NCBI RefSeq assembly: GCF_900112155.1
Contig: NZ_FOKQ01000004.1
Location: 44,445 to 108,444, forward strand
Origin: Hominimerdicola alba
GTDB lineage: Bacteria > Bacillota > Clostridia > Oscillospirales > Ruminococcaceae
Direction of reading: 5' to 3'
DNA: 64,000 bases
Shown here: positions 42,195 to 50,878 of the stretch, one piece after another
How positions within the stretch are numbered: the stretch's first letter is position 1
How the letters are laid out: every line of letters starts with the position of its first letter
Position numbers and translations under genes: made by a program
Notes under the pieces: model-generated
Seen by the model: only the letters and a program-made list of their open reading frames with translations
The model's database searches: none
Told to the model about the DNA's origin: nothing

Positions 42195-42227
42195 AATCCT
42201 CCGTTTCGGAATTGATTCACAAAGGAT

Positions 42228-42256
42228 ATTATAACATATTTTCCTGCGATTGTAAA
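42228..42256 (-). promoter_or_regulatory. Promoter of the capA-like gene
   Basis: Minus-strand TTTACA, 17 bp, TATAAT. Confidence 0.82.
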
Positions 42257-42329
42257 GCCCTGCGTCAATTCATAATTCATAATTCATAATTATAGTGCGT
42301 GGCGGAAACGTTGCAGGGTTTAGGATAGA

Positions 42330-42623
42330 ATGCCAAGGAAGAGAGCTTTTGGTCAAGCTTTTCGCGAAAAGCTTGCGGAGAGCTCGAGAGGCAGAGCCTC
42401 TCGGTCAAGGCATCCAAGCGACGCGGCAATAGTGCTTTAAATAGCACAGCAAACTCCCGCTCCAAAACAAGGCGCGGCAATATCAAAAAATCGAGCGTGG
42501 ACAAATCAAACAGTCCACGCTCTTTCTATGTCCGTAAATTATTGCCGCGCCGTCATCGGACAGCGAAGCGTTTCCGATGACTCGCCCCGAGGAACGAGGG
42601 GCGACCTGATACCGCAGTACGTA
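42330..42623. repeat. Multi-hairpin element, partial copy D (left half)
   Basis: Has TGCCAAGGAAGAGAGCTTTT like copy A but lacks the terminal CGCGGCAG module, passing directly into the CAAGC...GCTTG hairpin, then GAGAGGC-AGA-GCCTCTC, the GGCGCGGCAATA stem with GAGCGTGGAC...GTCCACGCTC, and GTCATCGGA...TCCGATGAC, then GAGGAACGAGGGGCG and the CCGCAGTACGTA word of the element centre. It ends there, about 30 bp before the pflA stop. Confidence 0.82.
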
Positions 42624-42652
42624 GGAAAAAAGCTCTGTACTAATGAGCAGAA

Positions 42653-43402
42653 CTATTTTTTGAGATTCTGCCTGAGTTCATCTTTCAAACCGCGCATGAT
42701 AATATCTCTTGCTCGGAGTGCCCCTTCTTTGGACATAGGCGGGGTGTCACCCAGGGGATAGTCCATGCCCAGATCCTCGTACTTGTGCCTGCCCAGAGTA
42801 TGATATGGCAGGACATCAAGGGCTTTAAGGGTCTTTATGCGCGCGAGGAAGTGTCCCAGCTTATAAAGGCTTTCTTCATCGTCGGTAATGTCGGGGACTA
42901 CAACGTGCCTTATCCACACGGGTATGCCATTAACGCTGAGATACTCCGCAAAAGCGAGTATGCCCTTATTATCGTGACCTGTGAGCTTTTTATGCTTCTC
43001 GGGGTCGATGTGCTTTATATCCAGCATGACAAGATCGGTGGACTTGATAAGTCGGTCAAACGCCGCGGTATCCTTTGGCTTAAAAGTAATGCCGCTGGTA
43101 TCAAGGCAGGTGTTTATGCCTTTGGACTTCGCTTTTTCAAAAAGCTCCGTCAGAAAACCGATCTGTAGACAGGGCTCGCCCCCTGTGCAGGTTATTCCGC
43201 CGTTATGCATGAATTCCTTTACCGCATCATACTCGGTGAGGATATCCTCAGCTGTGACTTCCCTGCCGCCATCGGGTCGCCATGTATCGGGATTGTGACA
43301 GTAAAGGCACCTCATGGGGCAGCCCTGAAAGAACACCACGAACCTTGTTCCGGGGCCGTCAACAGCGCTGAAACTTTCTACCGAATGGATACGTCCCGTC
43401 AT
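42653..43402 (-). CDS. pflA: Pyruvate formate-lyase activating enzyme
   Basis: 249 residues, a radical SAM enzyme that abstracts hydrogen from the glycine of pyruvate formate-lyase to form the glycyl radical. The iron-sulfur site CPMRCLYC (C28, C32, C35) matches the activase pattern C-x3-C-x2-C and is followed by HNPDTW, also characteristic. GGE near 75-77 and later SAM-site residues are present. AGGAGATG precedes the ATG. It lies 1.1 kb after the glycyl-radical domain gene, with one unrelated gene between, and would act on that separate domain. Confidence 0.95.
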   Translation of the reverse strand: MTGRIHSVESFSAVDGPGTRFVVFFQGCPMRCLYCHNPDTWRPDGGREVTAEDILTEYDAVKEFMHNGGITCTGGEPCLQIGFLTELFEKAKSKGINTCLDTSGITFKPKDTAAFDRLIKSTDLVMLDIKHIDPEKHKKLTGHDNKGILAFAEYLSVNGIPVWIRHVVVPDITDDEESLYKLGHFLARIKTLKALDVLPYHTLGRHKYEDLGMDYPLGDTPPMSKEGALRARDIIMRGLKDELRQNLKK

Positions 43403-43467
43403 TAAAACATCTCCTTAATCTGTAAATGACATCAGAAGTTCCCCAAACAGCGATCTCAATGTCATTA

Positions 43468-44370
43468 CTATAAAATACCCAAAAGCCTGAGCAGAACTAC
43501 CACGCCGCCGCCAAGCATCAGTATGCCGAATCCCATTAGTGCCCATGTTGATGGGTCGCTGCCGCGGAAGAAATCTCTGGGGTCATTGGGGTTCACCATG
43601 ATATCGGTGCCCTCGCCCTCATAGAACTGCTGGGGGCTGGTATAAACGTCATCATAAGCAGTATAGGCTCTTCCGCCTGCGATATACTGCCATATAGGGG
43701 CGTACATCATACGATGGTGCTTGCCCGAACTTCTCTTCTCGCGGTTGCCTATGCACACCGCCCTTGTTTTCTCGGTACAGCGGCGGAGTTTCATGTGCCT
43801 TGCAATAGGCGGTGCGGCGGTGAGGAAAAGTCCCGCAAGTGTGAGGGTCGCACCTGCCGCATAGTCGGTGAGAGAAGGTGCAAAGAGGGTGACAAGTCCC
43901 GCAAGACCGAAAAGTCCGCTGCCGACAGCACCCATCATAGCCTTAAATTTGCGCTCGGGCTTATAGTCTTCCATCTCTTTGCGGGTCATAAGGCAGGTAC
44001 CCATGATTCCGAAGCCCAGTGACATCGCCGCCAGTGAGCCGGAAAATCTGCCTATGGTGAGAAGACCTATTATTCCCGCAAACATCGGGGCGAAGCATTT
44101 CAGGCTGAACTGCTTGTCGGGAACGTGTTCGGGGAGCAAAGTGTTGGGATTTTGGCCAAGCTGTGTAGGCTGTCCCTGGGGGACTGTCCTGTTCATCTGC
44201 ATGGGCTGACTGTACTGATTCGGCTGATCATAAGGGTTCGGCTGACCATACTGTGCAGGCTGTCCGTTCTGCTGTGGCACCATCTGACCTCCGCGGATGG
44301 TATCGATATTCACAAGCTCTGGGTTCTGCTGTCTCGTGGGCTGATAATACTGTTCTCTGTTTGATTGCAT
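43468..44370 (-). CDS. Membrane protein with Gln/Pro-rich N-terminus (DUF3592-like)
   Basis: 300 residues from the ATG at 44370, fixed by AAGGAG. The first about 90 residues are a low-complexity Gln/Pro/Asn/Tyr stretch with repeated PxQY and PNQY units. Then come three to four membrane helices (about 95-190), a cytoplasm/outside segment of DUF3592 type (MYAPIWQYIAGGRAYTA... YEGEGTDIMVNPNDPRDFF), and a last helix at the C-terminus. Function unknown. It has its own promoter and is separated from the pfl genes by a terminator. Confidence 0.8.
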   Translation of the reverse strand: MQSNREQYYQPTRQQNPELVNIDTIRGGQMVPQQNGQPAQYGQPNPYDQPNQYSQPMQMNRTVPQGQPTQLGQNPNTLLPEHVPDKQFSLKCFAPMFAGIIGLLTIGRFSGSLAAMSLGFGIMGTCLMTRKEMEDYKPERKFKAMMGAVGSGLFGLAGLVTLFAPSLTDYAAGATLTLAGLFLTAAPPIARHMKLRRCTEKTRAVCIGNREKRSSGKHHRMMYAPIWQYIAGGRAYTAYDDVYTSPQQFYEGEGTDIMVNPNDPRDFFRGSDPSTWALMGFGILMLGGGVVVLLRLLGIL

Positions 44371-44432
44371 TATGCATTCTCCTTTTTGTATTGTCTCCTT
44401 GATATTTCTTTCTATTGGGTTTTCCCATATTG

Positions 44433-44461
44433 ATTTTACCATATTTCGGAGAAAAAGTAAA
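44433..44461 (-). promoter_or_regulatory. Promoter of the DUF3592-like gene
   Basis: Minus-strand TTTACT, 17 bp, TAAAAT. Confidence 0.65.
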
Positions 44462-44514
44462 TATGGTATGGGGGAAAAGTTGGAGTGAGGGATAGCACAG
44501 ACTCAAAATACAGC

Positions 44515-44540
44515 AAAAGCCCCCGAAGAACGGGGGCTTT
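44515..44540 (-). terminator. Terminator of the pfl operon
   Basis: AAAGCCCCCG pairs with CGGGGGCTTT around a 5-base loop; T-run on the minus strand. Confidence 0.88.
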
Positions 44541-44550
44541 ATCATTCAAA

Positions 44551-44802
44551 TTACAGGCTCTCGTGGAATGTTCTGGAGATAACGTCGTCCTGCTGTTCCT
44601 TGGTCAGCTTTACGAAATTAACTGCATAGCCCGATACCCTGATGGTCAGCTGAGGGTATTTCTCGGGGTGCGCCTGTGCGTCGAGAAGCATCTCGCGGTT
44701 CAGCACGTTAACATTCAGATGATGTCCGCCCTTTTCGGCATAGCCGTCCAGCAGACCTATAAGGTTATCCACCTGTGCATCGGTAGGTTCATAATTTGCC
44801 AT
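44551..44802 (-). CDS. grcA: Stand-alone glycyl-radical domain of pyruvate formate-lyase (GrcA-like)
   Basis: 83 residues equal to the C-terminal domain of a normal [19 protein letters not shown] (27-42), then [15 protein letters not shown] with radical Gly G58 and [18 protein letters not shown] at the end. Compared with E. coli GrcA (YfiD) it lacks the extra N-terminal segment and is only the radical domain. The catalytic subunit encoded first in this operon stops just before this domain, so this protein probably supplies the glycyl radical in trans for every turnover, not just as a repair part. A GGACGG-like ribosome site precedes the ATG. Activated by PflA. Confidence 0.92.
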   Translation of the reverse strand: MANYEPTDAQVDNLIGLLDGYAEKGGHHLNVNVLNREMLLDAQAHPEKYPQLTIRVSGYAVNFVKLTKEQQDDVISRTFHESL

Positions 44803-44850
44803 AACTATCCGTCCTTTCTTATACTAAACGATAGCTTGGGGACTGCGGTA

Positions 44851-45096
44851 TCACAGTTCCTCGTCGTCCTCATCGGGCGCTTTTTCGTTGGGCTGACAGC
44901 ACGCTCCCGTGCCGCAGTCGTTAGTTCTGAAGGTCTGAACGGTCATTTCGGCTTCGTCCTGACCCTCGCGCTTGGCTTTCAGCAGTGCTTCGGCATCGAT
45001 ATTTATATGACCTTCGCCGCCTGCCATAAGCCTGTCTATCATTTCGACAAGTTCGTTTACCTTGCCGTCATCATCGTTTGATGCTTTAATTGCCAT
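44851..45096 (-). CDS. 81-residue protein resembling a degenerate glycyl-radical domain
   Basis: Start at 45096 set by GGAGG 8 bp upstream; it overlaps the pflB end by 11 bp, so translation is coupled. Residues 13-34 ([22 protein letters not shown]) align with [22 protein letters not shown] of the radical-domain protein, and the next 20 residues keep a similar helix, but the RVSGYA radical loop is replaced by [13 protein letters not shown]. The tail is strongly acidic. It thus looks like a duplicated radical domain turned into a Cys-bearing accessory. It could act as an assembly, chaperone or redox-protection partner of the split enzyme. No described family is known to me. Confidence 0.75.
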   Translation of the reverse strand: MAIKASNDDDGKVNELVEMIDRLMAGGEGHINIDAEALLKAKREGQDEAEMTVQTFRTNDCGTGACCQPNEKAPDEDDEEL

Positions 45097-47284
45097 TATT
45101 AAGTTCCTCCGAAATGCTTGCGATATCAATATCACCTACGAACATCTCATCGTCCTTGCCCAGTGCGCCGGGAATAATGGAGAAGGTATTGGAGATACCG
45201 TCCTGTGCGTGTCTGAAAGGAAGCTTTGCAACAGAGGACAGTGATGAAGCAGCACCGTGAGTATCTCTGCCATGCATGGGGTTAGCGCCGGGTGCCAGAG
45301 GCACACCGATCTTTCTGCCATCGGGAGTGGAACCTGTCTTTTTGCCGTATACCACGTTGGAAGTGATAGTCAGTATAGACATGGTAGGCACACCGTCGCG
45401 GTAGGTGTGGTGCTTTCTGATCTTGTTCATGAAACGCTTAACGATATCAACTGCCAGCTTATCAACTCTGTCATCGTTATTGCCGTACTTGGGGAAATCG
45501 CCCTCAACGATGTAGTCAACAACAACATTTCTTGCTACATCTATAACGTTTCCTGCCTTGTCCCTGATCTCGATATCCTTGCGGACGGGCTTTACCTTAG
45601 CGTACTTGATAGCGGAGAGTGAATCTGCAACAACGGAAAGACCTGCGATACCAGTTGCGAAGTATCTCTTGACATCTCTGTCGTGGAGAGCCATCTGGAG
45701 TCTTTCATAGCTGTACTTATCGTGCATGAAGTGGATAACGTTCAGGGTATTTACATACAGACCTGCCAGCCACTCCATCATATCATCGTACTTCTCCATA
45801 ACATCGTCGAAGTCGAGGTACTCGCCGTCAACAGGGCGGTACTTAGGACCTACCTGTACGCCCAGACGCTCGTCAACGCCGCCGTTTATAGCGTAGAGCA
45901 GGCACTTAGCCAGGTTTGCTCTTGCACCGAAGAACTGCATCTCCTTGCCCACAACCATCGAGGATACGCAGCAGGCAACAGCGTAGTCGTCGCCGTGAGT
46001 TGCTCTCATGAGGTCGTCGTTCTCGTACTGTATAGCAGAGGTGCGTATGGACATTCTTGCACAGAACTTCTTGAAGTTCGTGGGCAGCTTAACGCTCCAC
46101 AGAACGGTCATATTAGGCTCGGGTGCAGGACCCAGGTTATTCAGTGTATTGAGGTATCTGAAAGAGGTCTTGGTGACCATGGGCACGCCATCGATGGATA
46201 CACCGCCGATAGACTCTGTTACCCAAGTGGGGTCGCCTGAGAACAGGGAGTTGTACTCGGGAGTTCTTGCGAACTTGACCAGTCTCAACTTCATGATGAA
46301 GTGGTCGATAAGCTCCTGAGCCTGTTCCTCGGTGAGGACACCATTCTCAATATCTCTCTGGATATATATATCAACAAATGTGGAAGTTCTTCCCAGTGAC
46401 ATTGCTGCACCGTTCTGCTCCTTGACTGCTGCAAGGTAGCCGAAGTACAGCCACTGGATAGCTTCCTGAGCGTTCTTTGCGGGTCTGGAGATATCACAGC
46501 CGTAGATTTCGCCCAGCTTTTTCAGTTCGCCCAGAGCTCTGATCTGCTCAGCCAGCTCTTCACGGAGTCTGATATTCTTAGAGGTCATTCTGACAAGAGA
46601 ATTGTCCAGCTGATCCTTCTTATCCATTATAAGGTAATCAACGCCGTACAGTGCAACACGTCTGTAGTCTCCGATTATACGGCCTCTGCCGTAAGCGTCG
46701 GGCAGACCTGTCAGTATAGCTGCGTGTCTTGCCAGCTTCATCTCGGGGGTATAAGCATCAAATACGCCCTGGTTATGGGTCTTTCTGTACTCGGTGAATA
46801 TCTTCACTATCTCGGGATCCACCTCATAGCCGTACTGCTTGCAAGCAGCCTGAGCCATTCTCAGTCCGCCGAAGGGCTGAAGAGAACGCTTGAAGGGCTT
46901 ATCGGTCTGGAAGCCGACTATCTTTTCAAGATCCTTATCAAGATAGCCTGCCGCATGGCTTGTGATGGTAGATACTATCTTTGTATCCATATCCAGCACG
47001 CCGCCTGCTTCCCTTTCCTGTCTTGAAAGCTCGGTCACCTGTTCCCAGAGCTTTTTGGTAGCCTCGGTAGGGCCTGCAAGAAAGCTCTCGTCACCGTCAT
47101 AGGGTGTGAAATTCTTCTGGATAAAGTCTCTAAGATTGACAGAGGTACTGGACCATCTGCCGGGCTTGAAACCTTTCCACTCCTCATCGAACCAATTTCT
47201 TTCCATCTGTACATCTCTCCCTAACTTTTGCGGCACAACACCAAAAAGCTCCCGTTCTTTTACGAAAGCTTCAATATCCTTCAT
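45086..47284 (-). CDS. pflB: Pyruvate formate-lyase catalytic subunit lacking the glycyl-radical domain
   Basis: 732 residues. PFL converts pyruvate and CoA to acetyl-CoA and formate. The adjacent catalytic cysteines are C438-C439 in YAVACCVS, followed by [18 protein letters not shown] as in E. coli PflB. The barrel is complete, ending [20 protein letters not shown]. coli continues there into the glycyl-radical domain, whereas this protein ends after about 19 unrelated residues. The missing domain is encoded separately at 44551. No frameshift explains this: the stop overlaps the ribosome-bound start of the next gene. The promoter lies about 75 bp upstream. In the fermenting host it makes formate and acetyl-CoA. 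Confidence 0.93.
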   Translation of the reverse strand: MKDIEAFVKERELFGVVPQKLGRDVQMERNWFDEEWKGFKPGRWSSTSVNLRDFIQKNFTPYDGDESFLAGPTEATKKLWEQVTELSRQEREAGGVLDMDTKIVSTITSHAAGYLDKDLEKIVGFQTDKPFKRSLQPFGGLRMAQAACKQYGYEVDPEIVKIFTEYRKTHNQGVFDAYTPEMKLARHAAILTGLPDAYGRGRIIGDYRRVALYGVDYLIMDKKDQLDNSLVRMTSKNIRLREELAEQIRALGELKKLGEIYGCDISRPAKNAQEAIQWLYFGYLAAVKEQNGAAMSLGRTSTFVDIYIQRDIENGVLTEEQAQELIDHFIMKLRLVKFARTPEYNSLFSGDPTWVTESIGGVSIDGVPMVTKTSFRYLNTLNNLGPAPEPNMTVLWSVKLPTNFKKFCARMSIRTSAIQYENDDLMRATHGDDYAVACCVSSMVVGKEMQFFGARANLAKCLLYAINGGVDERLGVQVGPKYRPVDGEYLDFDDVMEKYDDMMEWLAGLYVNTLNVIHFMHDKYSYERLQMALHDRDVKRYFATGIAGLSVVADSLSAIKYAKVKPVRKDIEIRDKAGNVIDVARNVVVDYIVEGDFPKYGNNDDRVDKLAVDIVKRFMNKIRKHHTYRDGVPTMSILTITSNVVYGKKTGSTPDGRKIGVPLAPGANPMHGRDTHGAASSLSSVAKLPFRHAQDGISNTFSIIPGALGKDDEMFVGDIDIASISEELNNGN

Positions 47285-47360
47285 GCCGCGTCAATTGTTC
47301 GGACGATCTGCCCCGTACCCTCGGGACACTGACACAATATATAGATCATCGTTTGATTTA

Positions 47361-47389
47361 AGGATATCACATTTAGTAGTATATGTCAA
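47361..47389 (-). promoter_or_regulatory. Promoter of the pfl operon
   Basis: Minus-strand TTGACA, 17 bp, TATCCT. Confidence 0.72.
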
Positions 47390-47813
47390 GGTCAAATCAG
47401 AAATATTACGCAAGCTTAACAGTTTTTTCATATGTTACCAAAAGCCCTGAAAAGCTTGATTTTTGGCATTTTTTATACATAGGTCATTCCATGAGGTATA
47501 TATCCGCAATAAATTAGTGTACTAAAAAACGTACAGAAAGTCGCTGAATGTTAATTTTTTAACGACCTATATATACGGTTTTACATACTAAAGTGTACTT
47601 TTTTGGTCTATTTAGCAAACGACTTTTCACCCTAATTTTGCGACCTGTTTTCTGCTTCGCCGAGTATTCCGTGTTTTGCGAAGTTTGATTTTTGTCGCAT
47701 TTTATCATCGATAATTAGTTAAACAGCGTATTAGAATGAAAAATTATTAACAATCTTTCAGGATATCACTGACAGTATGCCCGCGGAAATTCAAAAAATT
47801 CAGTATGAAAAAC
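47390..47813. other. AT-rich gap upstream of pflB
   Basis: About 420 bases without a convincing gene. It has two AGTGTAC words (47517 and 47591 areas), the first in TTAGT-GT-ACTAA, which may be regulator sites for the pfl operon; no known Rex or FNR palindrome was seen. Confidence 0.4.
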
Positions 47814-47844
47814 AAAAAACGGAGGAAGCCTGAGCTGTCCTCCG
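47814..47844 (-). terminator. Terminator after tyrA
   Basis: CGGAGGA pairs with TCCTCCG across an 11-base loop, then six T on the minus strand. Confidence 0.85.
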
Positions 47845-47851
47845 CATAAAA

Positions 47852-48691
47852 TTACTGCTGATTGTTTGAAAGCTCTTTGAGTTCTCTGCCCGCTTTTAGA
47901 AGTTCACGCAGATCATCGGCATCGTCGGCTTTGATAGCGTCACGGTACTCCGTCAGGCGCTCGATGATGCAGTTGAGCTCGTCAATCAAAGGCTGCTTGT
48001 TCATCAGAAAAAGCTCTGTCCACATATTCTCATTCAGCTTTGCAACACGGGTGAGGTCTTTGAATGAACCCGCGGAAAATCCTGCCTGTTTCAGCAGACT
48101 GGGGCTTTTGACGTAGGCACTGGACACAACATGGGCAAGCTGAGAGGTGAAGGCGATGATGCGGTCATGCTCCTCGGTGGTGGAAGTTACGACCTTTGCA
48201 AAGCCTATCTCGTAGGCGAGCTGGGATATCTCCCTTACAGCCTTTGCGGCAGTATCGTCCGAGGGGGTCATTATGAAGCTGGCACGCTCGAAGAGGTTAT
48301 CCACCGAGTACGCAAAGCCCGAAAATTCGCGGCCTGCCATGGGGTGACAGCCTATGAAGACAACACCTTCCTCTTTCAGGGGAGCTTCCACAGCTTCGAC
48401 TATCGCCGCCTTTACACCGCAGGAATCGGTAACTATGCCGCCCTTTTTGAAATTCGCCTTGTTATCCAGGATAAATTTGATGGTCTGGGCGGGGTGGAGA
48501 CATACGATGACAACATCGCAGGTGTGCAGGGTATCGGGAGTAAGTTCCCCGTCAATAGCCTCCTGAGCCACTGCTCCCGCTATGGCGGCGCGGTCGATAT
48601 CCAGCGCAAAACAGCTGTGTTCGGTGTTCTTCTTTATAGCTTTGGCAAGAGAGCCTCCTATCAGTCCAAGACCGACTATGCCTATCTTCAT
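47852..48691 (-). CDS. tyrA: Prephenate dehydrogenase
   Basis: 279 residues. Converts prephenate to 4-hydroxyphenylpyruvate with NAD+, in tyrosine biosynthesis. N-terminal Rossmann fold GIVGLGLIGGSLA (3-15), TDSCGVK near 89-95, and the substrate-site HPMAGRE near 118-124. The C-terminal all-helical dimerisation domain is present; no ACT domain, so regulation by tyrosine through ACT is absent. AAAGGACG precedes the ATG. It is a single-gene unit with its own promoter and terminator. Confidence 0.95.
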   Translation of the reverse strand: MKIGIVGLGLIGGSLAKAIKKNTEHSCFALDIDRAAIAGAVAQEAIDGELTPDTLHTCDVVIVCLHPAQTIKFILDNKANFKKGGIVTDSCGVKAAIVEAVEAPLKEEGVVFIGCHPMAGREFSGFAYSVDNLFERASFIMTPSDDTAAKAVREISQLAYEIGFAKVVTSTTEEHDRIIAFTSQLAHVVSSAYVKSPSLLKQAGFSAGSFKDLTRVAKLNENMWTELFLMNKQPLIDELNCIIERLTEYRDAIKADDADDLRELLKAGRELKELSNNQQ

Positions 48692-48732
48692 ATAAAAACG
48701 TCCTTTCGCATTTTATTGCTTTTATGTAATAA

Positions 48733-48761
48733 AGTATAACACTATTTAATTAAGTTGTCAA
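48733..48761 (-). promoter_or_regulatory. Promoter of tyrA
   Basis: Minus-strand TTGACA, 17 bp, TATACT. Confidence 0.8.
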
Positions 48762-48859
48762 GTACATGAGAAGTTACTTTAAACTTAAACGATTTCTTTA
48801 GATGTTTTAACGAATCGATATTTTTTGCTTTATTTTTTAAAAAAATATTTATGAAACTA

Positions 48860-48888
48860 TTGACAAATCCGGCCTGTTGTAGTATAAT
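48860..48888 (+). promoter_or_regulatory. Consensus promoter before a short terminated transcript
   Basis: TTGACA, 17 bp, TATAAT: perfect match on the plus strand. Confidence 0.9.
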
Positions 48889-48894
48889 ATTGCT

Positions 48895-48974
48895 TGTGAG
48901 GAAAAATTAATTTTCTTACGAATTATGAAGGTTTAGGTGATTTGGCGAAGAAGCAGCTTTTGGGCTGCTTTTTT
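48895..48974 (+). ncRNA. Candidate small RNA or attenuator leader of about 80 bases
   Basis: Begins about 7 bp after the consensus promoter and ends at an intrinsic terminator (AAGCAGC at 48951, GCTGCTT at 48964, then T-run). A hairpin at 48896-48919 (GTGAGGAAAA/TTTTCTTAC with a bulge) opens it; the middle (GAAGGTTTAGGTGATTTGGCG) is unpaired. The esterase gene starts 48 bp after the terminator, so it may be a riboswitch-like leader or an independent small RNA. I match it to no known family. Confidence 0.5.
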
Positions 48975-49021
48975 CGTTTTTACACACTTTTTTCGCTATT
49001 GGTCAGACAGGAGTGATAGTT

Positions 49022-49534
49022 TTGAAGATACTTAATATACACGGATTTCGCGGCAGTGCTGAGAATGCGGCATTCGGGGCGCTGACGAAACTAGGGCATG
49101 ATGTTGTTTCACCCGGGTTTGATTATGATGCAGTTTCGGCTGATATGGTCATGGAGAGACTTCGCGGGATAATTCGCGAGGAGAAACCGCAGTATATTGT
49201 GGGGACGAGCTACGGCGGATTTTTTGCGGCTTTGCTTTCGGCGGAGACAGGTATATCTGCGGTGCTGGTTAATCCTTGTCTAATGCCTTTTTATCATCTT
49301 CCTCTGCTGGGGTATGAGGGTGATATCGGGGCTATGATCTCACTTTTCAGCGGTCTTGCAAAGGCTGACCGCAGCATCGTCAAGTGCATTATCGGCGGAA
49401 GTGATGAGTTGATAAATACACATTCGCTGGAAACGCGGTTTTACGGTGCTGAAAATATCACTGTTATACCTGAGGGGTTACATTCGGGTGCTACTCTGCC
49501 GCTGGGGGAGTTTTTTGGGGAAGTTATAAAGTAA
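49022..49534 (+). CDS. YqiA-like esterase
   Basis: 170 residues from a TTG that lies 8 bp after CAGGAG; a GTG three codons earlier overlaps that site. Small alpha/beta-hydrolase without a lid: NIHGF near 5-9, nucleophile elbow GTSYGG with S63, and C-terminal EGLHSG supplying the His. Similar to the YqiA/UPF0227 esterase group, which hydrolyse short acyl esters or phospholipid-derived substrates. The natural substrate is unknown. It may be controlled by the leader or terminator just upstream. Confidence 0.8.
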   Translation: MKILNIHGFRGSAENAAFGALTKLGHDVVSPGFDYDAVSADMVMERLRGIIREEKPQYIVGTSYGGFFAALLSAETGISAVLVNPCLMPFYHLPLLGYEGDIGAMISLFSGLAKADRSIVKCIIGGSDELINTHSLETRFYGAENITVIPEGLHSGATLPLGEFFGEVIK

Positions 49535-49574
49535 GTAGCTTTTTTGATATTCGCATAAATCAAACTTTGTTTGG

Positions 49575-49892
49575 GTAGTCGGATATTTTTTTGATCGATA
49601 GTTTGTGAATTTTCGCCCCTTGTTCCTCGGGGCGAGAAATCAACGAGCTATCGCCGTTGATTTCTGGCGCGGCAATAATTTTACGGACATAGTTTGAGCG
49701 TATGCAATAGTTTTGCATACGCTCATATTTTTGTTAGCGGTGACTGCGTCGACCGCGTGCCGCGCCCTATTTGGTCGGGAGTGAGCTGTTCTATTTACAG
49801 CACTCTTGTCATGCTAGTTTTGTGCCTTGAGTTGAGGGCTCTGCCCTCAAACTACCGCAAGCCTGCTAGCGCGAGGCTTGACCGCGCGCTTT
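49575..49892. repeat. Multi-hairpin element, partial copy E (right part)
   Basis: Modules in right-half order: CGCCCC...GGGGCG, GAAATCAACG...CGTTGATTTC, GGCGCGGCAATAAT stem with GAGCGTATGC...GCATACGCTC, the extra GCGGT...ACCGC hairpin, TTGAGGGC-TCT-GCCCTCAA, and CAAGCCTG...GAGGCTTG; the terminal CTGCCGCG is lost. It lies between convergent genes and fills most of that 389-bp gap. Confidence 0.82.
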
Positions 49893-49923
49893 GACTCTTT
49901 GGCAGTTCCCACTGGGTTGTTTT

Positions 49924-50643
49924 TTAGTCCTTCTCGCTGTTATCCATCTCCAGCGGTATTTCCAGACCCACTGTGCCGGGGGTATGGGATGGGAAAACGC
50001 AGGTGACGTACTCCCAGCCGCCGTGGTTGGCTAGTTTTTGGGTCAGGTTACGTATATCGCTGATGCGCACGCCTGTTTCGGGGACTATCTCTATCAGGAG
50101 TTCGCAGGTATCTTCCAGATATTCCGTGCCTGCGGTCTCCACGGCTATCCCCTGTTCAGCGAAGAATTCTTCCACCGTCTGAGCGCAGTAGCTTTCGGGG
50201 GGCATATCCAATATATCGTTGGATTTGCGGGAAGTATCCTTGATACCCCGCTTTCTCAACATTTTTTCGAGGATATCCCTGTCCCAGAGTTCAACGCTGT
50301 TGACCTCGGCAAGCTTTCGGGCGGCGGCGGTGAAATAGCTGTTGGTCATGACAGCGCCCACCTCACAGCCGTAGTAGGCAAGTCCGCCTATTACTTCCTG
50401 AATTGCGGAATTATTCAGCTTTTTATCATAGCGCTTGCACTGCACCGCATAGCGGCGGTGTTTTTTCACGGCGATGATATCGACACCGAAATCTCCGGAG
50501 CATTTGGTGACTTCGATATCCTTAAATCCGTTGGCTTTCAGGATATTGGCGCAGGCATATTCAAACTCATGACCATCCATAAGATCAAGCTTTTTCAGGG
50601 TAAGTCTGCCGAAGTGGCGTATAATGGAGATTCCCAGAAACAA
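49924..50643 (-). CDS. Mrr-like restriction endonuclease-fold protein
   Basis: 239 residues as annotated from a TTG. The Mrr_cat nuclease core is clear: EFEYACANILKANGF, then GDFGVDIIAVK, the D of the PD-(D/E)xK site, and YAVQCKRY (QxK). The C-terminal about 110 residues are a separate alpha/beta domain. The reading frame is open upstream to 50793 and would add two membrane helices (FIILAGLLAGSALASY and YLPFLSIPLFLGISII), as in many membrane-tethered Mrr-like proteins, but it contains no ATG, GTG or TTG before the helices. GGTGA lies 6 bp before an ATC at 50787. The start is therefore uncertain. Substrate unknown. Confidence 0.8.
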   Translation of the reverse strand: MFLGISIIRHFGRLTLKKLDLMDGHEFEYACANILKANGFKDIEVTKCSGDFGVDIIAVKKHRRYAVQCKRYDKKLNNSAIQEVIGGLAYYGCEVGAVMTNSYFTAAARKLAEVNSVELWDRDILEKMLRKRGIKDTSRKSNDILDMPPESYCAQTVEEFFAEQGIAVETAGTEYLEDTCELLIEIVPETGVRISDIRNLTQKLANHGGWEYVTCVFPSHTPGTVGLEIPLEMDNSEKD

Positions 50644-50878
50644 GGGTATGCTGAGAAATGGCAGGTATGGGATCTTGCCGTAAAATTCGGGACGGTCGCC
50701 GCCTGTGCAGAAAAATTCGGCGAGCCTATATGAAGCAAGAGCAGAACCTGCAAGAAGTCCCGCAAGTATAATGAATATTCGCTTGATATGCTGTCACCGA
50801 CCTTTCGTGAGAATTTCATTGGCACCGCCATTAACGAAGTGAGGGCGCTGACCCGCAGGAAAGCGCCCGTTAATTGCA

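Noticed and set aside
47517..47600. Rex or FNR operator before pflB
   Set aside because: AGTGTAC words are present, but the known palindromes (TTGTGAA...TTCACAA or TTGAT...ATCAA) were not found.
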